Below, piece after piece: positions 55,701 through 64,000 of a stretch of DNA of 64,000 bases. Both the position numbers and the translations under genes were made by a program. Numbering within the stretch: position 1 is the first letter of the stretch; every line of letters begins with the position of its first letter. This DNA comes from Pseudoduganella plicata (GTDB lineage: Bacteria; Pseudomonadota; Gammaproteobacteria; Burkholderiales; Burkholderiaceae_D), in NCBI RefSeq assembly GCF_004421005.1, contig NZ_CP038026.1, positions 1,054,001 through 1,118,000 on the forward strand. The letters are read 5' to 3'. The notes below the pieces were generated by a model. That model was given only the letters and a program-made list of their open reading frames with translations, had not been told where the DNA came from and made no database searches.

Positions 55701-58148
55701 CTATTTCTGCAGCGCGGCCAGCTTCTGCCACGTGTCGATCACCGAGTCCGGATTGAGCGACATCGACTCGATGCCCTGCTCCATCAGCCATTCGGCCAGG
55801 TCGGGGTGGTCCGACGGGCCCTGGCCGCAGATGCCGATGTATTTGCCTTGTTTTCTGCAGGCCGAAATCGCCATCGACAGCAGCGCCTTGACGGCCGGAT
55901 CGCGCTCGTCGAAGTCGGCCGCCAGCAGCTCCATGCCGGAGTCGCGGTCCAGGCCCAGGGTCAGCTGGGTCAGATCGTTCGAACCGATCGAGAAGCCGTC
56001 GAAGTATTCGAGGAACTGGTCGGCCAGCACGGCGTTCGACGGGATCTCGCACATCATGATGAGGCGCAGGCCGTTCTCGCCGCGCTTCAGGCCATTCTTC
56101 GCCAGCAGCTCGACGACCTTCTGCGCCTGGCCGATGGTGCGCACGAACGGCACCATGATCTCGACGTTGGTCAGGCCCATTTCTTCGCGTACCCGTTTCA
56201 TCGCCACGCATTCCATGTTGAACGACTCGGCAAAGTCGGCCGCCAGGTAGCGTGCAGCGCCGCGGAAACCCAGCATCGGGTTTTCCTCGTCCGGCTCGTA
56301 GCGCGAGCCGCCGATCAGCTTCTTGTACTCGTTCGACTTGAAGTCGGACAGGCGCACGATGACGGGCTTCGGCCAGAACGCGGCCGCGATCGTGGCGATG
56401 CCTTCGGCCAGCTTGTCGATGTAGAACGCCTTCGGCGAAGCATGGCCGCGCGCCACCGATTCCACGGCCTTCTTCAGGTCCGGGTCGATGTTCGGGTATT
56501 CCAGGATCGCCTTCGGGTGCACGCCGATGTTGTTGTTGATGATGAACTCCAGGCGCGCCAGGCCGACGCCGGCGTTCGGCACCTGCTGGAAGTCGAAGGC
56601 CAGCTGCGGGTTGCCCACGTTGAGCATGATCTTCGTCGGCAGCTTCGGCAGCTCGCCGCGCGCCACTTCCGACACTTCCGTTTCCAAGAGGCCGTCGTAG
56701 ATCTTGCCTTCGTCGCCTTCGGCGCAGGAGACCGTGACGAACGTGCCGTCCTTGAGCACATCGGTCGCGTCGCCGCAGCCGACGACGGCCGGCACGCCCA
56801 GCTCGCGGGCGATGATGGCCGCGTGGCAGGTGCGCCCGCCGCGGTTGGTGACGATGGCCGAGGCACGCTTCATGACCGGTTCCCAGTTCGGGTCCGTCAT
56901 GTCCGCCACCAGCACATCGCCCGGCTGCACGCGTTCCATTTCGGACGGATCGCGGATGACGCGCACGGGACCGGCGCCGATCTTCTGGCCGATCGCGCGG
57001 CCCGAGGCCAGCACGGTGCCGGTGGACTTCAGGCGGAAGCGCTGCTGCGCATCCGTCGGCTTCTGCTGCGACTTCACCGTCTCGGGACGCGCCTGCAGGA
57101 TGAACAGCTTGCCGTCACGGCCGTCCTTGCCCCACTCGATGTCCATCGGACGGCCGTAGTGGTTCTCGATGATGACGGCGTATTTCGCCAGCTCGACCAC
57201 TTCCGCATCCGTCAGCGAGTAACGATTGCGCAATTCGATCGGCACGTCCACCGTCTTCACGGAACGCCCGGCTTTCGCTTCGTTCGTGAATTCCATCTTG
57301 ATCAGCTTCGAGCCGATGTTGCGGCGGATGACGGGCGACTTGCCCTGTTCCAGCATCGGCTTGTGGACGTAGAACTCGTCCGGATTGACCGCACCCTGCA
57401 CCACCGTCTCGCCCAGGCCGTAGCTGGACGTGATGAACACGACGTCCTTGAAGCCGGACTCGGTGTCGAGCGTAAACATGACGCCGGCGGCGCCCACGTC
57501 CGAGCGCACCATGCGCTGCACGCCGGCCGACAGCGCCACTTCGGCGTGCGTGAAGCCCTTGTGCACGCGGTAGGAGATGGCGCGGTCGTTGTACAGCGAT
57601 GCGAACACGTGCTTCATCGCGTCCAGCACGTTGTCGATGCCGACGACGTTCAGGAACGTCTCCTGCTGGCCGGCGAACGACGCGTCCGGAAGGTCTTCCG
57701 CGGTCGCGGAGGAGCGCACGGCAAACGACATCTCGGCATCCGAATCGGCCACCAGGCGTTCGTAGAAGTTGCGGATTTCCTGTTCCAGGCGTGGCTGGAA
57801 CGGCGTCTCGACGATCCACTGGCGGATCTCTGCACCGGCCTGCGCCAGCGAGCGGACGTCGTCGATATCGAGGTTGGCCAGGCGGTCGGCGATGCGTTCG
57901 GCCAGCGGCTTGCCGCCGTCGATGCTGTGGGAAAGGAAATCGCGGAACGCCTGCGCGGTCGTGGCGAAGCCTGTCGGTACGCGCACGCCGGCACCGGCCA
58001 GCTGGCTGATCATCTCGCCCAGCGACGCGTTCTTGCCGCCGACGGACTCGACGTCCGTCATGCGCAGGTCTTCGAACGCGGCGACATACACCGTATCCCC
58101 CGCCAGACCCGGCTCCTTCAGTACTGCGTTAGACATGTTGGTCATCAT
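55701..58148 (-). CDS. ppsA: Phosphoenolpyruvate synthase
   Basis: An 815-residue enzyme making PEP from pyruvate and ATP for gluconeogenesis. An N-terminal ATP-grasp region ([20 protein letters not shown]) is followed by the swivelling phosphohistidine domain [15 protein letters not shown] and the C-terminal PEP-utilising barrel with [11 protein letters not shown]. It may start at 58148 (AAGGGTG upstream) or at 58136 (MSNAVLKEP). Length is near E. coli PpsA (792). The regulator ppsR is divergent. Confidence 0.97.
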   Translation of the reverse strand: MMTNMSNAVLKEPGLAGDTVYVAAFEDLRMTDVESVGGKNASLGEMISQLAGAGVRVPTGFATTAQAFRDFLSHSIDGGKPLAERIADRLANLDIDDVRSLAQAGAEIRQWIVETPFQPRLEQEIRNFYERLVADSDAEMSFAVRSSATAEDLPDASFAGQQETFLNVVGIDNVLDAMKHVFASLYNDRAISYRVHKGFTHAEVALSAGVQRMVRSDVGAAGVMFTLDTESGFKDVVFITSSYGLGETVVQGAVNPDEFYVHKPMLEQGKSPVIRRNIGSKLIKMEFTNEAKAGRSVKTVDVPIELRNRYSLTDAEVVELAKYAVIIENHYGRPMDIEWGKDGRDGKLFILQARPETVKSQQKPTDAQQRFRLKSTGTVLASGRAIGQKIGAGPVRVIRDPSEMERVQPGDVLVADMTDPNWEPVMKRASAIVTNRGGRTCHAAIIARELGVPAVVGCGDATDVLKDGTFVTVSCAEGDEGKIYDGLLETEVSEVARGELPKLPTKIMLNVGNPQLAFDFQQVPNAGVGLARLEFIINNNIGVHPKAILEYPNIDPDLKKAVESVARGHASPKAFYIDKLAEGIATIAAAFWPKPVIVRLSDFKSNEYKKLIGGSRYEPDEENPMLGFRGAARYLAADFAESFNMECVAMKRVREEMGLTNVEIMVPFVRTIGQAQKVVELLAKNGLKRGENGLRLIMMCEIPSNAVLADQFLEYFDGFSIGSNDLTQLTLGLDRDSGMELLAADFDERDPAVKALLSMAISACRKQGKYIGICGQGPSDHPDLAEWLMEQGIESMSLNPDSVIDTWQKLAALQK

Positions 58149-58448
58149 GACACCCTTACACTAGATAGAAAGCTGTGCGGGGTGCCGGCCATCGCGCTTG
58201 CAACGTCAGTACCCCAGGACGTCCGCGAGCTGCCGCACCGTTACCGCCGGCGTGCACCGCCGCTGTCGGGACAGCGCGCGCATCTGCCGGCTTCGTGCCG
58301 CGGTCCCCTCGCGGGTATCCGGTATTCTTGATTCAGGCGTGCCGGCTCTCTGTTGTTATTCTTGGCGCCGTGCATCACAATCGAACTGTTGCCGGCCATT
58401 TTACAGCCTGCGGACAAAATTGACGATTCACAATCAAAAGACACTTTC

Positions 58449-59288
58449 ATGACCACTGAGCAACGCCCGGCGGCGGCCCGCACCGTCTTCTTCGTTTCCG
58501 ACGGCACCGGCATCACCGCCGAAACCTTCGGCCACTCCGTGCTGACGCAGTTCGAGCTGCGCTTCCGCCAGATCCGCCTGCCGTTCATCGACACCGTCGA
58601 CAAGGCGCGCGACGCGGCCCGCAAGATCAACGAGATGGCGGCCGCGGACGGCCAGCGCCCCATCATCTTCAGCACGCTGGTGCAGGCGGAGCTGTCCACC
58701 ATCATCCGTCAATGCAACGGCATGCACATGGATCTGTTTCAGACGTTCGTCGCGCCGCTGGAACAGGAACTGGGCGTGAAATCGACGCACACGATCGGCC
58801 GCTCGCACAATATCGTCGACAGCGAGGAATACAAAAGCCGGATCGAGGCCATCAACTTCTCGCTGGCGCACGACGACGGCCAGTCGCACAAGAACCTGGC
58901 CGATGCGGACGTGATCCTGGTCGGCGTGTCGCGTTCGGGCAAGACGCCGACGTCGCTGTACCTGGCCATGCAATACGGCATCAAGGCGGCCAACTATCCG
59001 CTGATTCCGGACGACTTCGAGCGCGGCAAGCTGCCGTCCGCCCTGTACGACTACAAGGCCAAGATTTTCGGCCTGACGATCACGCCCGAGCGCCTGACGG
59101 AAATCCGCAACGAGCGCCGCGCCGGCAGCAAGTACGCGTCGATCGAGAACTGCCGCTATGAAGTCAACGAGGCGGAGAAGATGATGAAGCGCGAGGGCAT
59201 CCGCTGGCTGTCGTCCACCACCAAGTCGATCGAGGAGATTTCCACGACCATCCTGCAGGAGATCAAGCCGAACCGGCGGGAGTACTAA
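58449..59288 (+). CDS. ppsR: PEP synthase regulatory kinase/phosphorylase PpsR
   Basis: A 279-residue protein (DUF299). It opens [20 protein letters not shown] and carries the P-loop [16 protein letters not shown]. It phosphorylates PpsA with ADP to switch it off, and removes the phosphate with Pi. It is divergent from ppsA across 300 bp that hold no other gene, the usual arrangement in betaproteobacteria. The ATG at 58449 was chosen because similarity begins there; upstream in-frame residues are unlike the family. Confidence 0.96.
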   Translation: MTTEQRPAAARTVFFVSDGTGITAETFGHSVLTQFELRFRQIRLPFIDTVDKARDAARKINEMAAADGQRPIIFSTLVQAELSTIIRQCNGMHMDLFQTFVAPLEQELGVKSTHTIGRSHNIVDSEEYKSRIEAINFSLAHDDGQSHKNLADADVILVGVSRSGKTPTSLYLAMQYGIKAANYPLIPDDFERGKLPSALYDYKAKIFGLTITPERLTEIRNERRAGSKYASIENCRYEVNEAEKMMKREGIRWLSSTTKSIEEISTTILQEIKPNRREY

Positions 59289-59400
59289 GGCAATATCGGT
59301 GCGTCACTGCCCGGGGATGAGGCGAGGCGCGGAGTTACCGGGACAGGCTGCGCATCATCGGGTAAGATTTCCATCTCTGCAATTACCTGGAACGCCGTCC

Positions 59401-61029
59401 ATGCCATCTCCGAACCGCCTGCGTGCCGTCACCGCCGCTGCCATCCTGTCCAGTACCTCCGCCCTCGCCCAGAACGCCCCCACCATTTCCGAAAACGCGC
59501 TGCGCGGCCACCTCGCCTTCCTGGCGGACGACTTGCTGGAAGGCCGCGGCACGGGCCAGCGCGGCGGCGACCTGGCGGTGCGCTACCTGGAGACGCAGGC
59601 GCAGGTCATCGGCCTGAAGCCGATGCCGACGGGCGGCTATCGCCAGTCCGTCAGGTTCGAGGGCAGCAAGCTGATGCCCGACAGCGCCGTCACGTTCCGC
59701 GCGGGGAACTCGCGCATCATGCCGGTGCCGGGCAAGGATATCGTGTTCGGCACCGGCAGCGGCAAGGCCAGCCTGTCGTTCGATGCGCCGCTGCTGTTCG
59801 TGGGCTACGGCGTCAAGGCGGACGAGGAAAACTGGGACGACTACAAGGGCGTCGACGTCAAGGGCAAGATCCTCGTCATGATGGTCAACGACCCGCAGCC
59901 CACGGCCGAAGAGCCCAACCGGTTTGCCGGCAAGGCCTACACGTACTACGGCCGCTGGCTGTACAAGTTCGAGGAAGCGGCACGGCGCGGCGCCGCCGGC
60001 GCCCTGCTGATCCACACGACACCGTCCGCCTCGTATCCATGGAGCGTGCCGGCCAACGGCTTCTCGCACGAGCGCTTCCACCTGAAGGGGCCCGGCAATC
60101 CGATCGAAGGCTGGCTGCACGAGGATATGGCGCGCGAGCTGTTCCTGACTGCGGGCTTCGACCTCGACGTGCTGCGCGCGCAGGCCGAGCGGCGCGACTT
60201 CAGGCCCGTCGACCTGAAGGTCGCCACGCACGTGGAACTGCGTTCGACGATCCGCCAGGTGGAACAGTTCAACGTGGTGGGCATCGTGCCGGGCACGGAC
60301 CCGAAACTGAAGGCACAGGCCGTCGTCTACTCGGCGCACTGGGACCATATGGGAATCGACGAAGGTGTCAACGACGGCCGCGACCATATCTACAACGGCG
60401 CCATCGACAACGCCTCCGGCACGGCTGCCCTGCTGGCGATGGCGGCCGAAGCGGTCAAGCGCCCCGCCAGGCGCACGCAGGTGTTCCTGTGGCCGGCGGC
60501 CGAGGAGCAAGGCCTGCTGGGCGCCGCCGCCTACGTCGCCAACCCGGTCATTCCGCTGGCGCAGACGGCTGCCGACCTGAACCTGGACAGCATGAACTTC
60601 GCCGGCCGCACGAAGGACATCGGCGTGGCCGGCGCCGAGCGCAGCAGCCTGTATGAAACCTCGGCGCTGGTGGCGAAGAAGATGGGCCTGAAGCTGGCGC
60701 CATCGATCCCCGACCTGTCCGGCGCCTACTTCCGGGCCGACCATTTTGTCTTTGCCAAGGCCGGCGTCCCCGCATTCAACGTGGGCTCGGCCGTGTTCTC
60801 GGGCGATGGCCACTTCGAGTTCGAGCACCATCACGACGCGTCCAGCGCGAAGATGATCGGCTTCAAGCAGGACTATCACCAGGTGACGGACGAGTACCGC
60901 GCCGACTGGGACCTGTCCGGCATGGTGCAGCAGGCGCAGTTCACGCTGAACCTGGGCTATGCGGTGGCGAACGGCGCGACGATGCCGACATGGAAGAAGG
61001 GGGAGGCGTTTGGGCGGGTGAAGCGGTAA
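59401..61029 (+). CDS. Secreted M28-family peptidase with PA domain
   Basis: A 542-residue protein from ATG 59401 (GGAACG upstream), with a signal peptide (ending SALAQ). A PA-type insert (about 125-240, YTYYGRWLYKFEEAARRGAA) interrupts the zinc aminopeptidase fold. Metal and catalytic residues lie in SAHWDHMG (His, Asp), DNASGTAALL (Asp), AAEEQGLLG (Glu-Glu) and LNLDSM. It probably trims peptides outside the inner membrane. Confidence 0.92.
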   Translation: MPSPNRLRAVTAAAILSSTSALAQNAPTISENALRGHLAFLADDLLEGRGTGQRGGDLAVRYLETQAQVIGLKPMPTGGYRQSVRFEGSKLMPDSAVTFRAGNSRIMPVPGKDIVFGTGSGKASLSFDAPLLFVGYGVKADEENWDDYKGVDVKGKILVMMVNDPQPTAEEPNRFAGKAYTYYGRWLYKFEEAARRGAAGALLIHTTPSASYPWSVPANGFSHERFHLKGPGNPIEGWLHEDMARELFLTAGFDLDVLRAQAERRDFRPVDLKVATHVELRSTIRQVEQFNVVGIVPGTDPKLKAQAVVYSAHWDHMGIDEGVNDGRDHIYNGAIDNASGTAALLAMAAEAVKRPARRTQVFLWPAAEEQGLLGAAAYVANPVIPLAQTAADLNLDSMNFAGRTKDIGVAGAERSSLYETSALVAKKMGLKLAPSIPDLSGAYFRADHFVFAKAGVPAFNVGSAVFSGDGHFEFEHHHDASSAKMIGFKQDYHQVTDEYRADWDLSGMVQQAQFTLNLGYAVANGATMPTWKKGEAFGRVKR

Positions 61030-61106
61030 GCATGGGCAGGGGCGCCGGCGCGGGGCTGCGCCCCGAAGATGGTGCCCCTCCCCGACGTTGGATTAATTCC
61101 CGCGGG

Positions 61107-62123
61107 TCACGGGTTGCCGCTGCCGCCCGATGCGCCGTACACCTGGCCCGTCGTATAGCTCGAGCTGTCTTCGGCCAGGATCACGTAGACACCCGCGATC
61201 TCGGCGGGCTGGCCGGCACGCTTCATCGGCGTGTCGGCACCGAATTTCTCCAGCGCGTCCGGCTTCTGGCCACCCGTCACCTGCAACGGCGTCCAGTACG
61301 GCCCCGGCGCCACCGCGTTGACGCGGATACCCTTGCTGGCCACCTGCTTGGCCAGCGACTTCGTGAACGCGACCTGGGCGGCCTTTGTCTGCGCGTAGTC
61401 GAGCAGGTTTTCCGACGGGTCGTAAGCCTGCACCGAGGACGTGACGATGATGGCGCTACCGGGCTTCATCAGTGACACGGCCGCCTTGCAGATCCAGAAG
61501 TTGGCGTACAGATTGGTTTTCATCGTCCAGTCGAACTGCGCCGTCGTCATGTCCAGGATCGAATCGACGGCCTGCTGGCGCGCGGCATTGCTGACGAGGA
61601 TGTCGAGTCCACCCAGCTGGCGGGCCGCGTCGTCGACCAGTTTCTTGCAGAACGCCTCGTCGCGGATATCGCCCGGCAGCAGCACGGCCTTGCGACCGGC
61701 GGCGCGGATCAGTTCCGCGACGTCGCGCGCATCGGATTCCTCGGCCGGCAGGTAGCTCAGCGCAACGTCCGCCCCCTCGCGGGCATACGCGATGGCTGCG
61801 GCGCGGCCGATGCCGGAGTCGCCGCCGGTAATCAGCGCCTTGCGCCCGTTCAGGCGGCCGCTGCCCTGGTAGCTGGTTTCACCGTGGTCGGGACGCGGCG
61901 TCATTTTCGACGCCAGGCCCGGCCAGGGCTGTTGCTGCTTGGGGAACGGTGGCTTCGGGTAGTTCGGCACCGGCTTGCGGGCGCCGCTGCTAGCGCTACC
62001 TTGCTGGGCCAGCGCACCACCCGCGGCGGTTGCTGCCGTGCCTGCGGCAAGTCCGGTGGCGACAGCACCGACAAAGCGGCGGCGCGATGGCACGATATTC
62101 TCGTCCTGGTCTTTCATATCCAT
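61107..62123 (-). CDS. Tat-exported short-chain dehydrogenase/reductase
   Basis: A 338-residue SDR from ATG 62123 (AAGGAGTG upstream). A twin-arginine leader ([20 protein letters not shown]) and a Pro/Lys-rich linker precede the enzyme. Cofactor motif [20 protein letters not shown] in place of NNAG, and catalytic DYAQTKAAQ (Tyr, Lys). Similar glucose/ribitol dehydrogenase-like proteins with Tat leaders are found near stress genes. It is divergent from the SigJ-like sigma gene. Confidence 0.9.
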   Translation of the reverse strand: MDMKDQDENIVPSRRRFVGAVATGLAAGTAATAAGGALAQQGSASSGARKPVPNYPKPPFPKQQQPWPGLASKMTPRPDHGETSYQGSGRLNGRKALITGGDSGIGRAAAIAYAREGADVALSYLPAEESDARDVAELIRAAGRKAVLLPGDIRDEAFCKKLVDDAARQLGGLDILVSNAARQQAVDSILDMTTAQFDWTMKTNLYANFWICKAAVSLMKPGSAIIVTSSVQAYDPSENLLDYAQTKAAQVAFTKSLAKQVASKGIRVNAVAPGPYWTPLQVTGGQKPDALEKFGADTPMKRAGQPAEIAGVYVILAEDSSSYTTGQVYGASGGSGNP

Positions 62124-62279
62124 GGATGCACTCCTTGATGTGGTTGATTGTTGGTATGCTGCTGGTCGAGTAACTGTAGTCAAGAACGCAACAGCCTGCC
62201 AACACCTTTGCCTCAGGAAAGCTGTCACAACGCCGCCGGCTGCCTCGTCTAAGCCGCATCGACCACTTTCACGACCGCC

Positions 62280-63146
62280 ATGACCGACGACACCTTCAAC
62301 GCGCTGCGCCCCCGCCTGTTTGCCATCGCCTACCGCATGCTGGGCACTCGTGCCGACGCGGAGGACGTCGTGCAGGATGCCTGGCTGCGCTGGCACGGCA
62401 GCGACCGGGACGCCATCCAGTCCGCCGAAGCCTGGCTGGTGACGACCACGACACGCCTGGCCATCGACCGGCTCCGCTCGCGCCAGACGGAGCGCGAGGC
62501 ATACGTTGGCTGGTGGCTGCCCGAGCCGCTGGTGGAACTGGACGAGCACACGCCGGAGCGTGCCGTGGAACTGGCCAGCGACGTCTCCGTGGCGATGCTG
62601 TGGGTGCTGGAGCGTCTGGCGCCGGAGGAGCGCGCGGCGTTCCTGATGCGCCAGGTGTTCGACCAGGACTACGCCGACCTCGCCGCCACGCTGGGCAAGA
62701 GCGAAGCGGCCTGTCGCCAGCTGGTGCATCGGGCGCAGGAGCGCGTGCGGCAGGAGCGCCCGCGCTTCGTCGTCTCGCGCGACACCCACCGCGACGTGCT
62801 GACGGGCTTCATGCAGGCCGCCGCCAGCGGCGACCGCGCGGCAATGAAGACCTTCCTGGCCGGCGACGTGCAGTTCGTGTCCGACGGCGGCGGCAAGGTG
62901 CCGTCGTTCGGCCGCATCCTGCGCGGCGCGGCCCGCATCGCGGGGCTGTACTGGTGGGTGCTGGACCAGTTCCCCGGCGCCGTCACGTATCGCCTCGTGC
63001 GCATCAATGGCGAGCCGGGGCTGCTGCGCTACGTGAACGGGGCGATCGAGTCGGCGCAGTCGTTCATTGTCGATGACGGCAAGATCGTGGCGGTGTATGT
63101 GGTGCGTAATCCGGACAAGCTGGCCAACGTTGCCGCGCTGGCGTGA
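62280..63146 (+). CDS. SigJ-like ECF sigma factor with SnoaL-like C-terminus
   Basis: A 288-residue sigma factor. Region 2 ([29 protein letters not shown]) and region 4 ([40 protein letters not shown]) are joined to an NTF2/SnoaL-like C-terminal domain (about 180-285). That domain replaces a separate anti-sigma factor in the ECF41 group. The co-directional AhpD-fold gene is the usual ECF41 partner and probable target. Confidence 0.93.
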   Translation: MTDDTFNALRPRLFAIAYRMLGTRADAEDVVQDAWLRWHGSDRDAIQSAEAWLVTTTTRLAIDRLRSRQTEREAYVGWWLPEPLVELDEHTPERAVELASDVSVAMLWVLERLAPEERAAFLMRQVFDQDYADLAATLGKSEAACRQLVHRAQERVRQERPRFVVSRDTHRDVLTGFMQAAASGDRAAMKTFLAGDVQFVSDGGGKVPSFGRILRGAARIAGLYWWVLDQFPGAVTYRLVRINGEPGLLRYVNGAIESAQSFIVDDGKIVAVYVVRNPDKLANVAALA

Positions 63147-63257
63147 AGTGTTCGCGCGAAGTTTGTCCGTCCCCTGTCACAAGCGCCGCGCCCTCGCCGT
63201 CTAAAGGTCATGGCAGGCGCATGGTGCGCCCGCCGCCTTCACGACAAGAGGACCATC

Positions 63258-63722
63258 ATGACGCAAGCATCCCGTATGAATTTCTACCACTACGCTCCGC
63301 AAGCCTTCAAGGCGATGCTGAACCTGTCGAACGCCGTCAAGGAAGGCGCCATCGGCGCGCAACTGGCCGAGCTGGTATTCCTGCGCGTGTCGCAGATCAA
63401 TGGCTGCGGCGTGTGCATCGACATGCACTGGCGCGCGCTCGTCAAGGGTGGCGCCGATCCGCGCCACCTGAACACGCTGCCGGCATGGCGCGAATCGCCA
63501 TTCTTCAGCGACCGCGAACGCGCCGCGCTGAACTGGGTCGAAGCCGTCAACGCGATCCCGCATCGGGAGCCGTCTGACGCCGATTTCGCACAGCTGCAGG
63601 AGCACTTCACGGAAAACGAGATCGCGGAGCTGGGCTATGCCGTGAGCGTCATCCGCGGCTGGAACATGTTCAATGTCAGCCTGCGCAATCCGATTCCGGT
63701 GACGCCGCCGCCGGGCATGTAG
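63258..63722 (+). CDS. Carboxymuconolactone decarboxylase-family (AhpD-fold) protein
   Basis: A 154-residue protein from ATG 63258 (GAGGACC upstream). The redox motif C-x-x-C with a following His is NGCGVCIDMHWRAL. It is more likely a peroxidase or disulphide reductase than a true decarboxylase. ECF41 sigma factors typically drive such a gene, and it lies 111 bp after the SigJ-like gene. Length fits (about 150). Confidence 0.93.
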   Translation: MTQASRMNFYHYAPQAFKAMLNLSNAVKEGAIGAQLAELVFLRVSQINGCGVCIDMHWRALVKGGADPRHLNTLPAWRESPFFSDRERAALNWVEAVNAIPHREPSDADFAQLQEHFTENEIAELGYAVSVIRGWNMFNVSLRNPIPVTPPPGM

Positions 63723-63726
63723 TCCC

Positions 63727-64000
63727 CTAGAAAAACTGCCGCCAGTCCGCCAGCCACGCCGGCACGGCATCGACGGCCATCGGGCTGGCGATGTAATAGC
63801 CCTGCGCGTAGGTGCAGCCCAGCCCCTGCAGGAAATCCCAGTCCTCTTTCGTTTCCACGCCGACGGCGCAGGAATGCCGGTCCAGGCTGCGCGCCAGCCC
63901 CAGGTACGATTTCAGCACCGTGCCGATGGCGCGCTTCCTCGATGCGCCGTCGACGAAACTGCGGTCGATCTTCAGTTCCGAGAACGGAATGCTGGCCAGC
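63727..64000 (-). CDS. C-terminus of an EAL-domain protein, partial
   Basis: The last 90 residues of an EAL-type protein enter from the right edge: LASIPFSELKIDRSFVDGAS, then GLGCTYAQGYYIASPM near the end. The usual (A)EGVE motif reads AVGVE, so the glutamate that normally helps catalysis is a valine. KID and QGY are present. The product may bind but not cut c-di-GMP. The upstream domains are outside the window. It is convergent with the AhpD-fold gene, four bases apart. Confidence 0.85.
   Translation of the reverse strand, partial: LASIPFSELKIDRSFVDGASRKRAIGTVLKSYLGLARSLDRHSCAVGVETKEDWDFLQGLGCTYAQGYYIASPMAVDAVPAWLADWRQFF

Noticed and set aside
53554..56250. 898-codon plus-strand frame across the nfeD-qmcA operon.
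   Set aside because: It runs antisense through five recognised genes and a terminator.
55677..58331. 884-codon plus-strand frame opposite ppsA.
   Set aside because: Antisense of a certain housekeeping gene.

Overview
The window reads as chromosomal DNA of a high-GC betaproteobacterium, most likely in the Oxalobacteraceae (Massilia/Telluria/Duganella group). This rests on the guaA-guaB / rnfH-ratA / smpB neighbourhood, a PEP-CTERM sorting-signal protein, the ppsA/ppsR divergent pair and a FecI-FecR-TonB surface-signalling set. The taxon is inferred from gene content only. No rRNA, tRNA, CRISPR array, transposase or prophage gene was recognised.

Layout. 0-3 kb: a ProV-ProW-(ProX) glycine betaine/proline-type ABC importer on the minus strand, running off the left edge. 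3.1-6.2 kb: a compact pqqABCDE operon, with a 24-residue pqqA and a possible sigma-54 promoter. 6.3-8.3 kb: a DUF485 protein and an ActP-type acetate/solute symporter, closed by a strong terminator. 8.4-18.6 kb: a PEP-CTERM protein, an orphan histidine kinase, an epoxide hydrolase with a divergent TetR regulator, an OsmC-YcaO fusion protein, a LysR regulator divergent from a frameshifted NmrA-like gene, an AtaL-like protein and a LuxR regulator. 18.8-21.8 kb: the most unusual block, a four-gene cassette made of a 92-residue protein, a secreted barrel-like protein, a 104-residue protein and a radical SAM enzyme translationally coupled to it. A 577-residue multi-domain membrane protein follows.

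23.9-26.4 kb is a decay zone. It holds the end of a FAD monooxygenase, a shrunken copy of the 5' part of the OsmC-ycaO gene, and a scrap of the secreted-protein gene that lies intact next to it, all within DNA of lower GC. 26.8-32.0 kb is an ECF sigma / FecR / TonB receptor / metallo-beta-lactamase-fold cassette whose receptor carries a one-base frameshift. 32.1-37.6 kb holds an ArsR gene with a predicted leaderless, self-overlapping promoter, an MDR oxidoreductase, a truncated ABM-domain gene, a secreted amidohydrolase, an AraC regulator and a YcaC-like hydrolase.

37.9-44.6 kb is conserved housekeeping: guaA and guaB, each with its own terminator, then rnfH, ratA and smpB. 44.7-52.6 kb: two lipoproteins, a DUF1349 protein, a dead second copy of the PEP-CTERM gene, a GlxA-type regulator opposite a metallo-hydrolase and isochorismatase pair, a sirtuin, and an SDR divergent from an AraC regulator. 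52.6-55.6 kb: a four-gene operon (nfeD, qmcA, DUF4259, secreted helical-repeat protein). 55.7-64 kb: ppsA and its regulator ppsR, a secreted M28 peptidase, a Tat-exported SDR divergent from a SigJ-like sigma factor with an AhpD-fold protein, and the C-terminus of an EAL-domain protein.

Two themes recur. Three gene families each have one intact and one decayed copy inside the window. Three otherwise sound genes are split by small indels in G/C-rich runs, which may be real mutations or consensus errors.
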